The notes: generated by a model from the sequence alone, not told the origin. Shown: positions 1-8,068, counted from the stretch's first letter. The stretch is DNA of 64,000 bases from CAYMMX01 sp964391675 (GCA_964391675.1 CAYMMX010000005.1:130532-194531), one strand, 5' to 3'. Translations and numbers: made by a program.

Positions 1-132
1 ATCCAACAAATCAACATTAATGCTGGCATTGGTTACGGGCATAGAGTTAACATTTACAATTTGAATAATTTTCTCCCTAATAATACTTAAAGGTTCTCTT
101 AAAAATAATTCAAAAGTTTTAAAAATATTCAT
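1..132 (-). CDS. Unidentified protein, N-terminal fragment (cut by window edge)
   Basis: The first 44 codons of a minus-strand gene run off the left edge of the window. The ATG at 132-130 is preceded by a good ribosome binding site (GGGAG, about 8 bases upstream), and the frame stays open to base 1. The protein starts MNIFKTFELFLREPLSI and then reads through a mixed hydrophobic stretch. This is too little to assign a family. It lies downstream of, and on the same strand as, the LTXXQ-like gene, separated from it by a strong hairpin, so it is probably a separate transcription unit. Confidence 0.55.
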   Translation of the reverse strand, partial: MNIFKTFELFLREPLSIIREKIIQIVNVNSMPVTNASINVDLLD

Positions 133-218
133 TAAATATTTACTCCCATGCTATATTATTATAATAGCAAAATTTCATTTTTTTGCATTAATTTAAGTAA
201 AAATTACATTTATTAATG

Positions 219-264
219 TATAGAAAAGAGCAAGTACTAAAATTAGTACTTGCTCTTTTCTATA
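219..264 (-). terminator. Perfect 22-bp hairpin terminator
   Basis: Bases 219-240 are perfectly complementary to 243-264 with a two-base gap as loop. The hairpin lies 26 bases beyond the stop of the minus-strand exported protein gene. A T-rich run follows it on the plus strand, and a weaker one (GTAATTTTT) follows about 12 bases beyond on the minus strand. It most likely ends the 291-941 transcript. Confidence 0.7.
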
Positions 265-290
265 CTGGTTTTTTATTTTTTATCATTCGG

Positions 291-941
291 CTATGATTCA
301 TTCTCGTCAAATGGGCAAGGTTTTTTGTTTTCGAATTTTTTGGGTGACTCCATATGCCTATAACCTGGTTCAGCATATTTGTTATGAATGTGTTTATGAC
401 ATTTAGGTTTTTTATAATTTTTCTTAAGTTGCTGCCTTTCCATTTTTTTTGCTTGCTCAATTGTATTAAATTTTTCTAATTGTTCTTTTGTTAAAATAGA
501 TTCAAAAGATTTTCTTGAATCTGCAAAGAACTTATCTGCATCACATTTTGCTGATTTTAAAGCACGTTTTTGCATATATATCGCAAAACAAGAAGCATTG
601 TTGTTTTTCAGATCTCTCAATTTTTTTGATTCAGACTGAATTTTTTTTAAATAAATTTTTGCTTCTGTTCTTACTTTTTCATCAATGGCTTCTGCTTTAG
701 TTTTTTGTTCGGCAGAAAACTCTAGAGCAGTATAAAGAAGTTCTCTTTCACGCATTTTTCTTTCTTCAAAACGCTTTTTTGCCTCTTGAATTGTAATAGG
801 ACTAGATTCTGCAGGCTTGTTTAACTTTGCCCTTGTAGTCTGGGCATTAATATTTTTAGATACAGGCTTTGCACCATCAGCAAATGCAATATTTGAGGTT
901 AAAGTCAAACACATAGTAAACACAAGAATTTGTTTTTTCAT
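291..941 (-). CDS. Exported LTXXQ/Spy-CpxP-like protein with His-rich tail
   Basis: 216 residues, starting at an ATG behind AGGAGA. Residues 1-21 form a clear signal peptide (Lys-Lys, hydrophobic core, cleavage after AFA). The mature part is highly charged and helical, and contains LTKEQLEKF (about 151-159), which resembles the LTXXQ motif of the Spy/CpxP family of periplasmic chaperones and metal-stress proteins. The C-terminus is rich in His, Cys and Lys (PKCHKHIHNKY, then YRHME), which suggests metal binding. Spy/CpxP proteins are around 160 residues, so this one is somewhat longer. Family membership rests on the motif and the helical character only. It could equally be a lineage-specific exported coiled-coil protein. 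Confidence 0.6.
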   Translation of the reverse strand: MKKQILVFTMCLTLTSNIAFADGAKPVSKNINAQTTRAKLNKPAESSPITIQEAKKRFEERKMRERELLYTALEFSAEQKTKAEAIDEKVRTEAKIYLKKIQSESKKLRDLKNNNASCFAIYMQKRALKSAKCDADKFFADSRKSFESILTKEQLEKFNTIEQAKKMERQQLKKNYKKPKCHKHIHNKYAEPGYRHMESPKKFENKKPCPFDENES

Positions 942-1041
942 ATAATCTCCTAACTATCCTCATAAATATTAAGGATAAATTGATTTTACTTCTAAAAAAA
1001 AATATTTCAACCTTAATATAAATTTGTGTTAGTATGAGACT

Positions 1042-1398
1042 ATGGAAGAAATGAACTTAAGAAATTATGCATATTTAGGAGATGCCGTTTGGGAACTTTT
1101 TGTAAGGAATAAAACTATTTTGCAAACCCAAAATTCAAAGGAATTACATAAAATTACAACTGAAAAAGTAAATGCAAAAATACAACATGAATTATTATTA
1201 AAGATACAACATCTTTTGAGTGAAGATGAAAATGAAATAGTGAGAAGAGCGAGAAATTTAACTGTTCCTATAAGTAGAAAATCAAATCAATCTGATTATA
1301 GAATGGCAACAGCATTTGAAACATTAATAGGTTGGTGGTATAAAAATGATGTTTCCAGACTAAAGTATATAGAAAAAACATTACAAGATTTTTTATAA
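1042..1398 (+). CDS. mrnC: Mini-ribonuclease III
   Basis: 118 residues, the usual size for Mini-III, which is an RNase III catalytic domain without the double-stranded RNA-binding domain. It matures 23S rRNA in Firmicutes and is also found in cyanobacteria. The diagnostic YLGDAVWELFVR lies at residues 11-22 and contains the catalytic acidic residue region. The second conserved block (YRMATAFETLIGWWY, 86-100) carries the catalytic Glu (ATAFEALIGY-like in relatives). An alternative in-frame ATG is at 1051. The gene is followed within about 10 bases by the promoter of the tRNA-Ala unit and has no separate terminator. Confidence 0.9.
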   Translation: MEEMNLRNYAYLGDAVWELFVRNKTILQTQNSKELHKITTEKVNAKIQHELLLKIQHLLSEDENEIVRRARNLTVPISRKSNQSDYRMATAFETLIGWWYKNDVSRLKYIEKTLQDFL

Positions 1399-1404
1399 AA
1401 AGTA

Positions 1405-1432
1405 TTTACAAAAAAAAATTAGGCCGTATAAT
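1405..1432 (+). promoter_or_regulatory. Promoter of tRNA-Ala unit (TTTACA-16-TATAAT)
   Basis: A -35-like TTTACA at 1405-1410 and a perfect TATAAT at 1427-1432 are separated by 16 bases. Transcription would begin near 1439-1440, about 100 bases ahead of tRNA-Ala. The same arrangement occurs before the genes at 45476 and 50128. Confidence 0.7.
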
Positions 1433-1444
1433 ATAAATTATATT

Positions 1445-1508
1445 GGGAATTGGCTCAACTGCCCCAGGACAAGGAAAATTGTTCGAAGTAGAATTAAAAT
1501 CTCTACCA
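1445..1508 (+). other. tRNA-like sequence in the leader of tRNA-Ala
   Basis: The leader between the promoter and tRNA-Ala contains a stretch resembling a decayed tRNA. The string ATTGGCTCAACTG (1449-1461) differs by one base from the D-arm region of the adjacent tRNA-Ala. GTTCGAA at 1481-1487 matches a T-loop, and CTCTACCA at 1501-1508 resembles a CCA end. No full cloverleaf can be drawn: the anticodon arm is missing and the stems do not pair. It may be a degraded tandem copy or a processed leader; function unknown. Confidence 0.35.
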
Positions 1509-1538
1509 GTTAGCATGAAAATTAAATAATTTTAACGT

Positions 1539-1614
1539 GGGGGATTGGCTCAGCTGGTAGAGCACCTGCTTTGCACGCAGGGGGTCAGGAGTTCGAATCT
1601 CCTATCCTCCACCA
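1539..1614 (+). tRNA. tRNA-Ala (anticodon TGC)
   Basis: A complete 76-base cloverleaf. The acceptor GGGGGAT (1539-1545) pairs with ATCCTCC (1604-1610), followed by A and an encoded CCA (1612-1614). The D-arm is GCTC/GAGC, the anticodon stem is CCTGC/GCAGG with TGC at 1572-1574, and the T-arm contains GTTCGAATC. It is transcribed from the promoter at 1405-1432 after a roughly 100-base leader. Confidence 0.97.
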
Positions 1615-1660
1615 TAAAACCTTCGAAAACCTTGCAAGTCAAGAGATTCGAAGGTTTTAT
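1614..1660 (+). terminator. Hairpin after tRNA-Ala
   Basis: Fourteen bases (1614-1627) pair perfectly with 1647-1660 around a 19-base loop; the right arm ends in GGTTTTAT. It directly abuts the CCA of tRNA-Ala, so it probably terminates the tRNA transcript or marks its processing. The following T-run is short. Confidence 0.6.
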
Positions 1661-2031
1661 AGTATAAAGCCCCGTGTGTGGCGGCACTTTTGGCTTATTA
1701 ATTTTTCTGTATTTTTTCATGCAAGTTGAGTCTGCATAATTTTAACTTTCACGTCACCCTGAATTTATTGACAAAGCAAATTGACAAACGAAGTGAGTCA
1801 AATGAGCCTGTCTTTCGCAAGGAACAGGGTCGCAAGGTCGTTCGCTGTTGAGATTCTGAAACAAGTTCAGAATAACGTTGTGGAATAAAAGTCGGAAGTT
1901 GGTTTGACCTAAAGTGCACATTTCGTTCCGAAAAGGTGCACACCAGAAATTTACAAATTCAACCTTTTAACTTAGAAATCCAAACCTTTCAAACCAAAGA
2001 ACGAATTGTGCAAGTATGTCCACCTTACAAA
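1661..2031. repeat. Gene-free stretch with an inverted-repeat intergenic element
   Basis: No convincing gene is present. Imperfect inverted ends at about 1752-1771 (CGTCACCCTGAATTTATT...) and 1858-1877 (CTGAAACAAGTTCAGAATAACG) enclose a more GC-rich core. The short minus-strand frame through it reads ...YSELVSESQQ. This is the signature of the dispersed palindromic intergenic repeats, often written as CCTGAACTTGTTTCAG, found in many bacterial genomes. A second short motif, GTGCACA, occurs twice at about 1914-1941. The element may form a long RNA stem. Only one copy is inside this window, so its dispersal is inferred from resemblance. Confidence 0.5.
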
Positions 2032-2757
2032 TCATTTTAATAATTTTGCCATTCTTTCCCACCAAGGATTGTCAGGATCAATTGATTTTGACATTGGAAT
2101 TACAGAATTTTCTTCATTTTTTATTTTTAATATATAATCTGTTACTTTTTTAATGGTTAAATTTGATTTATCAAGTAATGAAAAACCATTTTTCTCATAA
2201 AATCTTTGCGCAGCTATTTCTGAACATAAAAACACATCAGTAAAATAGTTTTGTGCAGTTGTTAATATTTTATTAAGCATTATTTTACCTACACCTTGAT
2301 TTCTATATTCTAAATCAGTATAACAATTCTGTATATAACCTGTTTTTAAATCTTTAAAACCATCTTTAGCTAAAATATCAATTTCGTCAAAATATTGCAT
2401 ATCGACAAAAGCTTTAATCTTTCCTTCTTGATCTTTCGCTATTAAAATAGTACTATTCCCATCTTCTTTGTTTATACAGTTAGTTAAAAATTTCTTAAGA
2501 TATTTCAAGTGCATTTCTCTTGCTTCTTGGGATGGATTTCTTAAATGTTCCCAAGATTTAACCGATTTTAGCAATACATCTAATAAAAAGTCAAGGGTAT
2601 TATCTAAATCACAAATATTCATTTCTTGTGCAAAAAGTTTTTTCCCTGTTTGGGTTTTAATAGTAAATGGACTAAGTGGATAATTTTTTGATTTAAAAAC
2701 AGTATATTTACTATAATTATTAGTTTGTTTAGTATTAATTTGATTCAATGCTAACAT
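2032..2757 (-). CDS. GNAT-family N-acetyltransferase
   Basis: 241 residues. The GNAT fold occupies about residues 95-205. Motif A is visible as YRNQGVGKIML (about 152-162, the acetyl-CoA pyrophosphate-binding R/Q-x-x-G-x-G/A loop), and motif B as AAQRFYEKNGF (about 183-193). The N-terminal 90 residues and the C-terminal tail (ending PWWERMAKLLK) are outside the fold and match nothing I recognise. The substrate cannot be predicted. The gene stands alone between two repeat-bearing intergenic regions. The start ATG has only a weak ribosome binding site, so a shorter start is possible. Confidence 0.8.
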   Translation of the reverse strand: MLALNQINTKQTNNYSKYTVFKSKNYPLSPFTIKTQTGKKLFAQEMNICDLDNTLDFLLDVLLKSVKSWEHLRNPSQEAREMHLKYLKKFLTNCINKEDGNSTILIAKDQEGKIKAFVDMQYFDEIDILAKDGFKDLKTGYIQNCYTDLEYRNQGVGKIMLNKILTTAQNYFTDVFLCSEIAAQRFYEKNGFSLLDKSNLTIKKVTDYILKIKNEENSVIPMSKSIDPDNPWWERMAKLLK

Positions 2758-3344
2758 ATCTAAGCTCTTTATAAAGTTTATAATTTTTTTATACGCCTAC
2801 ACATACTTTAAAACCCCTAAAAATAAAAGTTGCTACCCTCCTCGCCCCGTTATTAAAAGATTGTTACAAAAGCAAGTTATTATTCAACCTTGAATCCGGT
2901 TTGAGACGGTTTTATGATGTCGGTTCGGATCTCTCCCCCTGTACCTTCTCAAACTCTCTGACACTTTAACTCAAACCATGTGAGAATCTACATGGGAACT
3001 ACCAAGCGGAGCTTGGTCAAGTTCGAGCGGGAGCAAGCTGAAGGCGAAGGAGCTTTCTTTAGAGCAAGCAAAGTTTGTAAAAAGAAAGTCCGTAGACCTT
3101 TTAAACGCAAGCGACCTAGACAATCTCCTATTGCTCCAACATTATAAAAAGGACCCAGAGAATAGGTTCTTTTTATTGCCTAAATCTGACCACGCAGGGG
3201 GCTTTGCAAAATTGGTTTTTATGATATTTAGAGAAAAATTCTGCAAATTCTCTTTTCGCAGAACAAAAAGACCCACTTTAAAACCTTTGTTTATCTATAT
3301 TACCTGATCTTAAGTGTTTTTATAAAAAACTTAAGTTTTTATTT
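2758..3344. other. 587-base gene-poor region, GC-richer, with plus-strand hairpins
   Basis: The stretch is clearly less AT-rich than its flanks. A short open frame (ATG at 2992 to TAA at 3147, 51 codons, product very rich in Arg and Lys) exists but has no good ribosome binding site. CCAAGC/GCTTGG forms a tight hairpin at 3002-3016, and two terminator-like hairpins follow at 3146-3174 and 3309-3335. The combination suggests either a small structured plus-strand RNA or a dispersed intergenic repeat. I do not recognise tmRNA, RNase P RNA, 6S or SRP RNA in either strand. Confidence 0.3.
3146..3174. terminator. Bidirectional-looking terminator hairpin
   Basis: AAAAGGACC pairs with GGTTCTTTT (one G-T pair) around a loop of about nine bases. 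U-rich tracts follow on both strands, so it could end a plus-strand transcript from 2.8-3.1 kb or the minus-strand transcript coming from the threonine ammonia-lyase gene. Confidence 0.5.
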
Positions 3345-3346
3345 TT
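3309..3346 (+). terminator. Terminator-like hairpin with T-run
   Basis: CTTAAG (3309-3314) pairs with CTTAAG (3330-3335), extended inward by T-run/A-run pairing and followed on the plus strand by TTTTTATTTTT. Its polarity favours a plus-strand transcript ending just outside the threonine ammonia-lyase gene, although the palindromic stem can also form on the minus strand. Confidence 0.5.
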
Positions 3347-4544
3347 ATCCTTTTAAAATATTATAACCTTGTGATTCTAATGCATTTTTGATTTCATTCA
3401 AATGTTCGTGATTTTTAGTTTCCATTGAAATTTTTAAGTAACATCCGTTTATATCTGTGTTTTTACCTCCCGGGGTGTGACGAACTCTTACAACATTTGC
3501 GCCATTGTCAGCAATAATGGTTGAAACTTCTTTTAACTGCCCTGGTTTATCAACTAATTCAATAGTTAAATCGGATAATCTTCCGGAGGTTAAAAGCCCA
3601 CGATGAATTACTCTAGATAGAATATTCACATCAATATTTCCACCTGAAACAATGCATGCAACATTTTTTCCTTGAATTGGAATTTTATTGAATAAAGCTG
3701 CAGCCACGGCAACTGCTCCTGCACCTTCAGATATTAGCTTTTGTTGTTCTATAAGTTGTAATATAGCTGTTGCAATCTCATCTTCCGTTACCGTAAAAAT
3801 TTCATCTACATATTTTTCGCATAGACTAAAGGTTATAATCCCCGGGGTTTTAACAGCAATTCCATCAGCAATTGTAGAAACTTTTTCAAGTGAAGTTAAA
3901 GTATGTGTCTCAAAAGCATTAAACATGCTTGGAGCCCCTTCCGACTGAACGCCATAAACTTTGCAATTAGGATTAATACTTTTTATGCATACTGCAATAC
4001 CTGCAATAAGTCCACCACCACCAATAGGAACAACAACAGCATCTAGATTTGGCAATTGCTCAAACAGTTCAAGACCGATTGTGCCTTGACCGGCAATAAC
4101 CATTTCGTCATCGAACGGGTGAACAAAAGTAGCACCGGTTTCTTTGTAATATTTTACAGCGGCATTATAAGCATCATCATATACCCCATCTATTAATTTA
4201 ATTTCAGCACCATAGTTTCTTGTAGCTTCTATTTTAGAAATAGGTGCTGTACTTGGTATAAATATTGTCGATTTAATATTATTTATTTGTGCAGATAGTG
4301 CAACTCCTTGTGCATGATTACCTGCAGAACAAGCAACAACACCTCTTTCTTTTTGTTCATCTGTAAGTTGAGAAATTTTATAAAACGCACCCCTGATTTT
4401 AAAAGCACCCGTTGTTTGTAAATTTTCACATTTTAAATATATATTATTATTTGTATCAAGGTTTGGTGCAAATATTAAATCTGTTTTTCTAATATTTCCA
4501 TCTAAAACACTTGCAGCTTTTTTAATTTTTTCTAATGTTAGCAT
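3345..4544 (-). CDS. ilvA: Threonine ammonia-lyase (threonine dehydratase)
   Basis: PLP enzyme converting threonine to 2-oxobutanoate and ammonia, the first step towards isoleucine or a catabolic step. From the chosen start there are 399 residues. TGAFKIRGA contains the PLP lysine (about K49), PIGGGGL (about 190) is the phosphate-binding loop, and SGGN near 318 is the cofactor-ring region. The last 75 residues form a single ACT-type regulatory domain (LSDLTIELVDKPGQLKEV), giving the medium-length form. The upstream in-frame ATG at 4574 lacks a ribosome binding site; the ATG at 4544 has GGGAG at ideal distance, so I use it. The gene is monocistronic, with no other ilv gene nearby. A catabolic TdcB-like role is possible. 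Confidence 0.92.
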   Translation of the reverse strand: MLTLEKIKKAASVLDGNIRKTDLIFAPNLDTNNNIYLKCENLQTTGAFKIRGAFYKISQLTDEQKERGVVACSAGNHAQGVALSAQINNIKSTIFIPSTAPISKIEATRNYGAEIKLIDGVYDDAYNAAVKYYKETGATFVHPFDDEMVIAGQGTIGLELFEQLPNLDAVVVPIGGGGLIAGIAVCIKSINPNCKVYGVQSEGAPSMFNAFETHTLTSLEKVSTIADGIAVKTPGIITFSLCEKYVDEIFTVTEDEIATAILQLIEQQKLISEGAGAVAVAAALFNKIPIQGKNVACIVSGGNIDVNILSRVIHRGLLTSGRLSDLTIELVDKPGQLKEVSTIIADNGANVVRVRHTPGGKNTDINGCYLKISMETKNHEHLNEIKNALESQGYNILKG

Positions 4545-4669
4545 TGTTACTCCCATCTGAATTAATTTTAGCATGGAAAATTAATATTTCCATAATAACA
4601 TACAAAAACAATTCTAATTTTTAGAAATGTTCTTTGGTACAGCGAGATTATTTCATATATTTTTAGTAA

Positions 4670-5401
4670 TTATTTCCCTAAAAAATCCAAAATAGCATTA
4701 ATAATTGTTAATGGATGAGCTGGGCAGCCCGGAATATATAAATCAACTTGATATTTTTCCAAGAATTCACGATTAATTTCTTCAGAGTTTTGAAAAATCC
4801 CTCCGCTTATTGCACAGGTACCTACCAAAATTATGATTTTAGGTTCTGGAATTGCAAAATAAGTATCTTTAAGAGCGTTAGCCATGTTTTTTGTAATAGG
4901 TCCCGTAATTACTATTCCATCAGCATGTCGGGGAGAAGCTACAAATTCAATTCCATATCTTCCCATATCAAAATTTGCATTTGAACAAGCGTTCAACTCC
5001 ATTTCACAAGAATTGCAACCGCCTGCTGAAACTTGTCTTAGTTTTAAGGAATGTCCGAAAGTTTTTTTTATAAATTCAGTAGATTTTATAGGGTCTAATT
5101 CACCTTTAGTAAGTAAATTTTGACAAGATGTCGAACCTATTTTATGATAATTTGTAAATTTTATGGTGCCCATTGAACAAACTCTTTCACATTCACCGCA
5201 AAAAATACACTTGCCTAAATCTATATATAAAGATTCTTCAATTGCATTTGTCGGACAAATATTTTTGCATTCACCGCAATTTGTGCATTTTTTTACATCG
5301 ATTAGAGGTAATCCGCGGAATTTTTCTTTTATGGTTGCTTTTTTAATATCTTTTATAACTTGATTTTTTTGTAATTTAATACATTTTATTGTTTTTAACA
5401 T
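4670..5401 (-). CDS. ehrS: Hydrogenase-4/Ehr-type small subunit with N-terminal 2[4Fe-4S] ferredoxin domain
   Basis: 243 residues joining two electron-transfer modules. Residues 36-80 carry two ferredoxin motifs (C39, C42, C45, C49 and C65, C68, C71, C75), as in the HyfH/NuoI type. Residues 120-243 form the NuoB/HyfI-like small subunit, with all proximal-cluster ligands visible: C129 and C132 in GGCNSCE, C196 in GTCAISGG, C226 in PGCPAHP. The Fe-S chain is therefore intact even though the partner large subunit lacks NiFe ligands. It is the last gene of the operon, 13 bases after the large subunit, with an AAGGTG ribosome binding site. The symbol follows the energy-converting-hydrogenase-related (Ehr) clusters of Geobacter and is assigned by analogy. 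Confidence 0.85.
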   Translation of the reverse strand: MLKTIKCIKLQKNQVIKDIKKATIKEKFRGLPLIDVKKCTNCGECKNICPTNAIEESLYIDLGKCIFCGECERVCSMGTIKFTNYHKIGSTSCQNLLTKGELDPIKSTEFIKKTFGHSLKLRQVSAGGCNSCEMELNACSNANFDMGRYGIEFVASPRHADGIVITGPITKNMANALKDTYFAIPEPKIIILVGTCAISGGIFQNSEEINREFLEKYQVDLYIPGCPAHPLTIINAILDFLGK

Positions 5402-5414
5402 AATTCACCTTTAT

Positions 5415-6842
5415 TTATAAATCAAACCCGCAATAAGAAAGGTCAAAACTCTTATTGCAAACAGGGAAATTGGATATTTGTTCGTTGCGATTTGCAATTG
5501 CAAGTCCAAACCAATTATTAAATGACGGATCTTTAATTTTGTATGTCTGGATATTTCCATTTGCATCTGTAATTGCAGTATGAACTAGTTCACCTCGACA
5601 GGCCTCTGTAATAGAAGTTAAGAAGGAATCAGGGGCTAGATTTATTATTTGTTTTTCTATATTAATTTCTCCATTTAATTCTATTAAAAGGTTTTCGATA
5701 ATCTCTTTTGATTTTTTAATTTCGATATACCTTATATAAAATCTTGAATGGACATCTCCGCCACCAGTTGTTAATATTTCAAAACTTTCATCATCAAATT
5801 TTCTTGCATCTGTTTTTATATTACAGGCTCTAGCCACAGGTCCAACCATTCCTATTTCTTTAGCGTGTTTTGTACTAATGATACCGGTACTTTCAAGCCT
5901 TGAGAGCACTGAAGCATTGTTATTCATTGCGTTCATCATTGCATCAACTCTAGCTTGTACTTCGATAAGCATTTTTGAAATTTTTTCTTTCATTTCATTA
6001 TCAATATCGAAATTAACTCCTCCTATTTTTATTAGCCCTTTTCCGAATCGACTTCCACAAAGTTCAAGCATTGTGTTAATTACTGTCGTTCTAGTGACGC
6101 CAAAAACCGCTGAGCCCATCTTGTATGCTATATCTTCCGATATAGCTCCCAAATTACCGATATGAATAGCAATCCTTTCCATTTCCAAAGCGATTTTTCT
6201 TATAATTTTTGATTTTTTATCAACGCTTATACCGGATAAACTTTCAATTGCCTGAGCAAATGTAATTGAATAAGCAATAGTACTATCCCCACAAATTGAC
6301 TCAACGAGTTGAATTGAAGGGAAATATTTTAACATTTTTTCAATTCCTCGATGCTGATAACCAAGTTGTATTTCTAAATGATTAATTCTTTCAGAATTGC
6401 ATAAAAATCTAAAATGCCCGGGTTCAATTATTCCTGCATGAACTGGACCAACTGCAACTTCGTGAGTTTGACTATCATCTGATTCTAGAAATTCATAACC
6501 TCCTTGTCTTCTTACAGGTTTTAACCAAGGATGATCTACCGGCTCGATTTTAAAGTTTTCGTAGATTTCTCTTTCAAACATATGTAATGCAGGATTTGTT
6601 GTTGTTATGGATTCATATTTGTTTTCAATATAGGAAGAAATGACAAAAAGTTTTGCTCTATTTTTAGACATTTCATTTTGAGTGAATACACAATATAACT
6701 TATTTCTTTCATCTTCTTTTAAAACAAAAAATTGTAAAACTCTCATTTTTTTTAGTACCAAATCAGTTCTAAGATTTTTAAAACTATCTACTGGTATTTC
6801 CGATATTTTTATAGTCTGATTGTTTTTAATCTCTAAATACAT
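5415..6842 (-). CDS. ehrL: Ehr-type hydrogenase-like large subunit lacking NiFe ligands
   Basis: 475 residues. About residues 1-110 resemble a shortened NuoC/30-kDa domain; 125-475 are a NuoD/HyfG-type large subunit (GPVHAGIIEPGHFRF, YQHRGIEK). The two motifs that hold the NiFe centre in hydrogenases are changed. The first (RxCGxC) reads I183-C184-G185-D186-S187, so the second Cys is Ser. The C-terminal motif (DPCxxC) reads D467-L468-S469-Y470-C471-G472, with both ligand positions replaced and a Cys displaced by one. An ordinary NiFe site is therefore not expected, as in Ehr complexes. AGGAGG precedes the ATG, which overlaps the upstream gene by 10 bases. No hydrogenase maturation protease site is apparent. 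Confidence 0.88.
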   Translation of the reverse strand: MYLEIKNNQTIKISEIPVDSFKNLRTDLVLKKMRVLQFFVLKEDERNKLYCVFTQNEMSKNRAKLFVISSYIENKYESITTTNPALHMFEREIYENFKIEPVDHPWLKPVRRQGGYEFLESDDSQTHEVAVGPVHAGIIEPGHFRFLCNSERINHLEIQLGYQHRGIEKMLKYFPSIQLVESICGDSTIAYSITFAQAIESLSGISVDKKSKIIRKIALEMERIAIHIGNLGAISEDIAYKMGSAVFGVTRTTVINTMLELCGSRFGKGLIKIGGVNFDIDNEMKEKISKMLIEVQARVDAMMNAMNNNASVLSRLESTGIISTKHAKEIGMVGPVARACNIKTDARKFDDESFEILTTGGGDVHSRFYIRYIEIKKSKEIIENLLIELNGEINIEKQIINLAPDSFLTSITEACRGELVHTAITDANGNIQTYKIKDPSFNNWFGLAIANRNEQISNFPVCNKSFDLSYCGFDL

Positions 6843-8068
6843 TTTATGGCCTCCTGAATCAAATTATAAAGCCATTCAGGGATATAAAAGCCCAGAATTA
6901 AAACAAAAAATAACAAAATTGTTTGTGGCAGATAATATCTTATTGAAAGTTGGATTTTTTCTTTTAAATTTGATGAAGAAAATGACATTTTAATCACTGA
7001 CCTTATAATGCCGTATGCAACTACAGTTATCAAAAATAAAAATAATCCTATAAGAATATAGTGTTTACTAGCAAACAATTGTTTTAATATCAAGAATTTA
7101 GAAAAGAATATTGGAGAGGGAGGAACTCCGAGGATAAATACTCCGCAAAGTATCCAGAGCCATCCGCTCACCCTATCAGATTCCAGTAATCCTTGAACTT
7201 TTAATACTTCTTTTGTTTTATATATATGCAATATATTTCCTGCAGTCATGAAAAATGATGATTTAATCAAAGAATGTGCTATTAAGTGTAAAATTGCTGC
7301 AAATAATCCAACACCCCCTAGCGCAATTCCAATAGAGATTATCCCCATATTCTCAATAGAAGAATAGGCTAACATTCTTTTATAATTCACGATTTTAAAT
7401 ACATAAATAGCGGTTATTCCTATTGAAAGAAATCCCATTGACAAAAGAAGAGTATGGGCATAATTATATAATCCTGACAAATCCATTAATTTTGTATATC
7501 TTAAAATTACAAGAAAAGCAGAATTCAAAAGAGTTGCAGAAAGCATTGCTGAAACTGGTGATGGTGCTTCTGCATGGGCATCTGGAAGCCAAAAGTGAAT
7601 CGGCGCCAGACCGGCTTTAGTGCCAAAACCTACCAAAATAAAGGCGTAAGACAATTTTAACCAAAACGATTCAATTAATGTTGCATTCGCATATAAATTA
7701 TTATAATAAAGTGAGTTTACTGTATTTGAGCCGATTAAAAGTAGTATTATACCAACAAAAGCCAATGAAATTCCTATTGAACACAAAAAAACATACTTCC
7801 AAACAGCCTCTAACGAATATTCTGTTTTGCTTTGCAGAATCAAATAAGCACTTGTAAGAGTCGTCGCCTCGACAAATACCCAGGTTAAACCAAGGTGATT
7901 GCTTAAAATTGCGCCAACCATTGACAAGAAGAATAATGAAAAGATAATATTGTATTTCCAATCTTTTAACCCTTGATAAATAACAACATTTATTGTAACA
8001 ATAATCAAAACAGCTAAAAAAGTCATATTCAGGCTATCAAAAACAAAATAATTATTCATTGCAATCAC
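6833..8068 (-). CDS. ehrD: Antiporter-like membrane subunit (HyfF/NuoN type) of Ehr complex
   Basis: 411 residues, almost wholly membrane-embedded with about 12-14 hydrophobic segments. It belongs to the MrpD/NuoLMN proton-pumping family. FGTKAGLAPIHFWLPDAHAEAPSP (about 148-171) carries the lysine and the conserved WLPxAH motif of the proton channel; MLAYSSIENMGII and AHSLIKSSFF are the second and third hallmark blocks. The start is GTG at 8068, or an ATG at 8059 that overlaps the stop of the preceding gene. It probably couples electron transfer in the peripheral arm to H+ or Na+ movement. Confidence 0.85.
   Translation of the reverse strand: MIAMNNYFVFDSLNMTFLAVLIIVTINVVIYQGLKDWKYNIIFSLFFLSMVGAILSNHLGLTWVFVEATTLTSAYLILQSKTEYSLEAVWKYVFLCSIGISLAFVGIILLLIGSNTVNSLYYNNLYANATLIESFWLKLSYAFILVGFGTKAGLAPIHFWLPDAHAEAPSPVSAMLSATLLNSAFLVILRYTKLMDLSGLYNYAHTLLLSMGFLSIGITAIYVFKIVNYKRMLAYSSIENMGIISIGIALGGVGLFAAILHLIAHSLIKSSFFMTAGNILHIYKTKEVLKVQGLLESDRVSGWLWILCGVFILGVPPSPIFFSKFLILKQLFASKHYILIGLFLFLITVVAYGIIRSVIKMSFSSSNLKEKIQLSIRYYLPQTILLFFVLILGFYIPEWLYNLIQEAIKCI

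Noticed and set aside
2992..3147. 51-codon Arg/Lys-rich frame in the 2.8-3.3 kb gap as a gene
   Set aside because: No good ribosome binding site and no recognisable protein; the sequence is full of short hairpins typical of repeats, so it is described only as part of the region.
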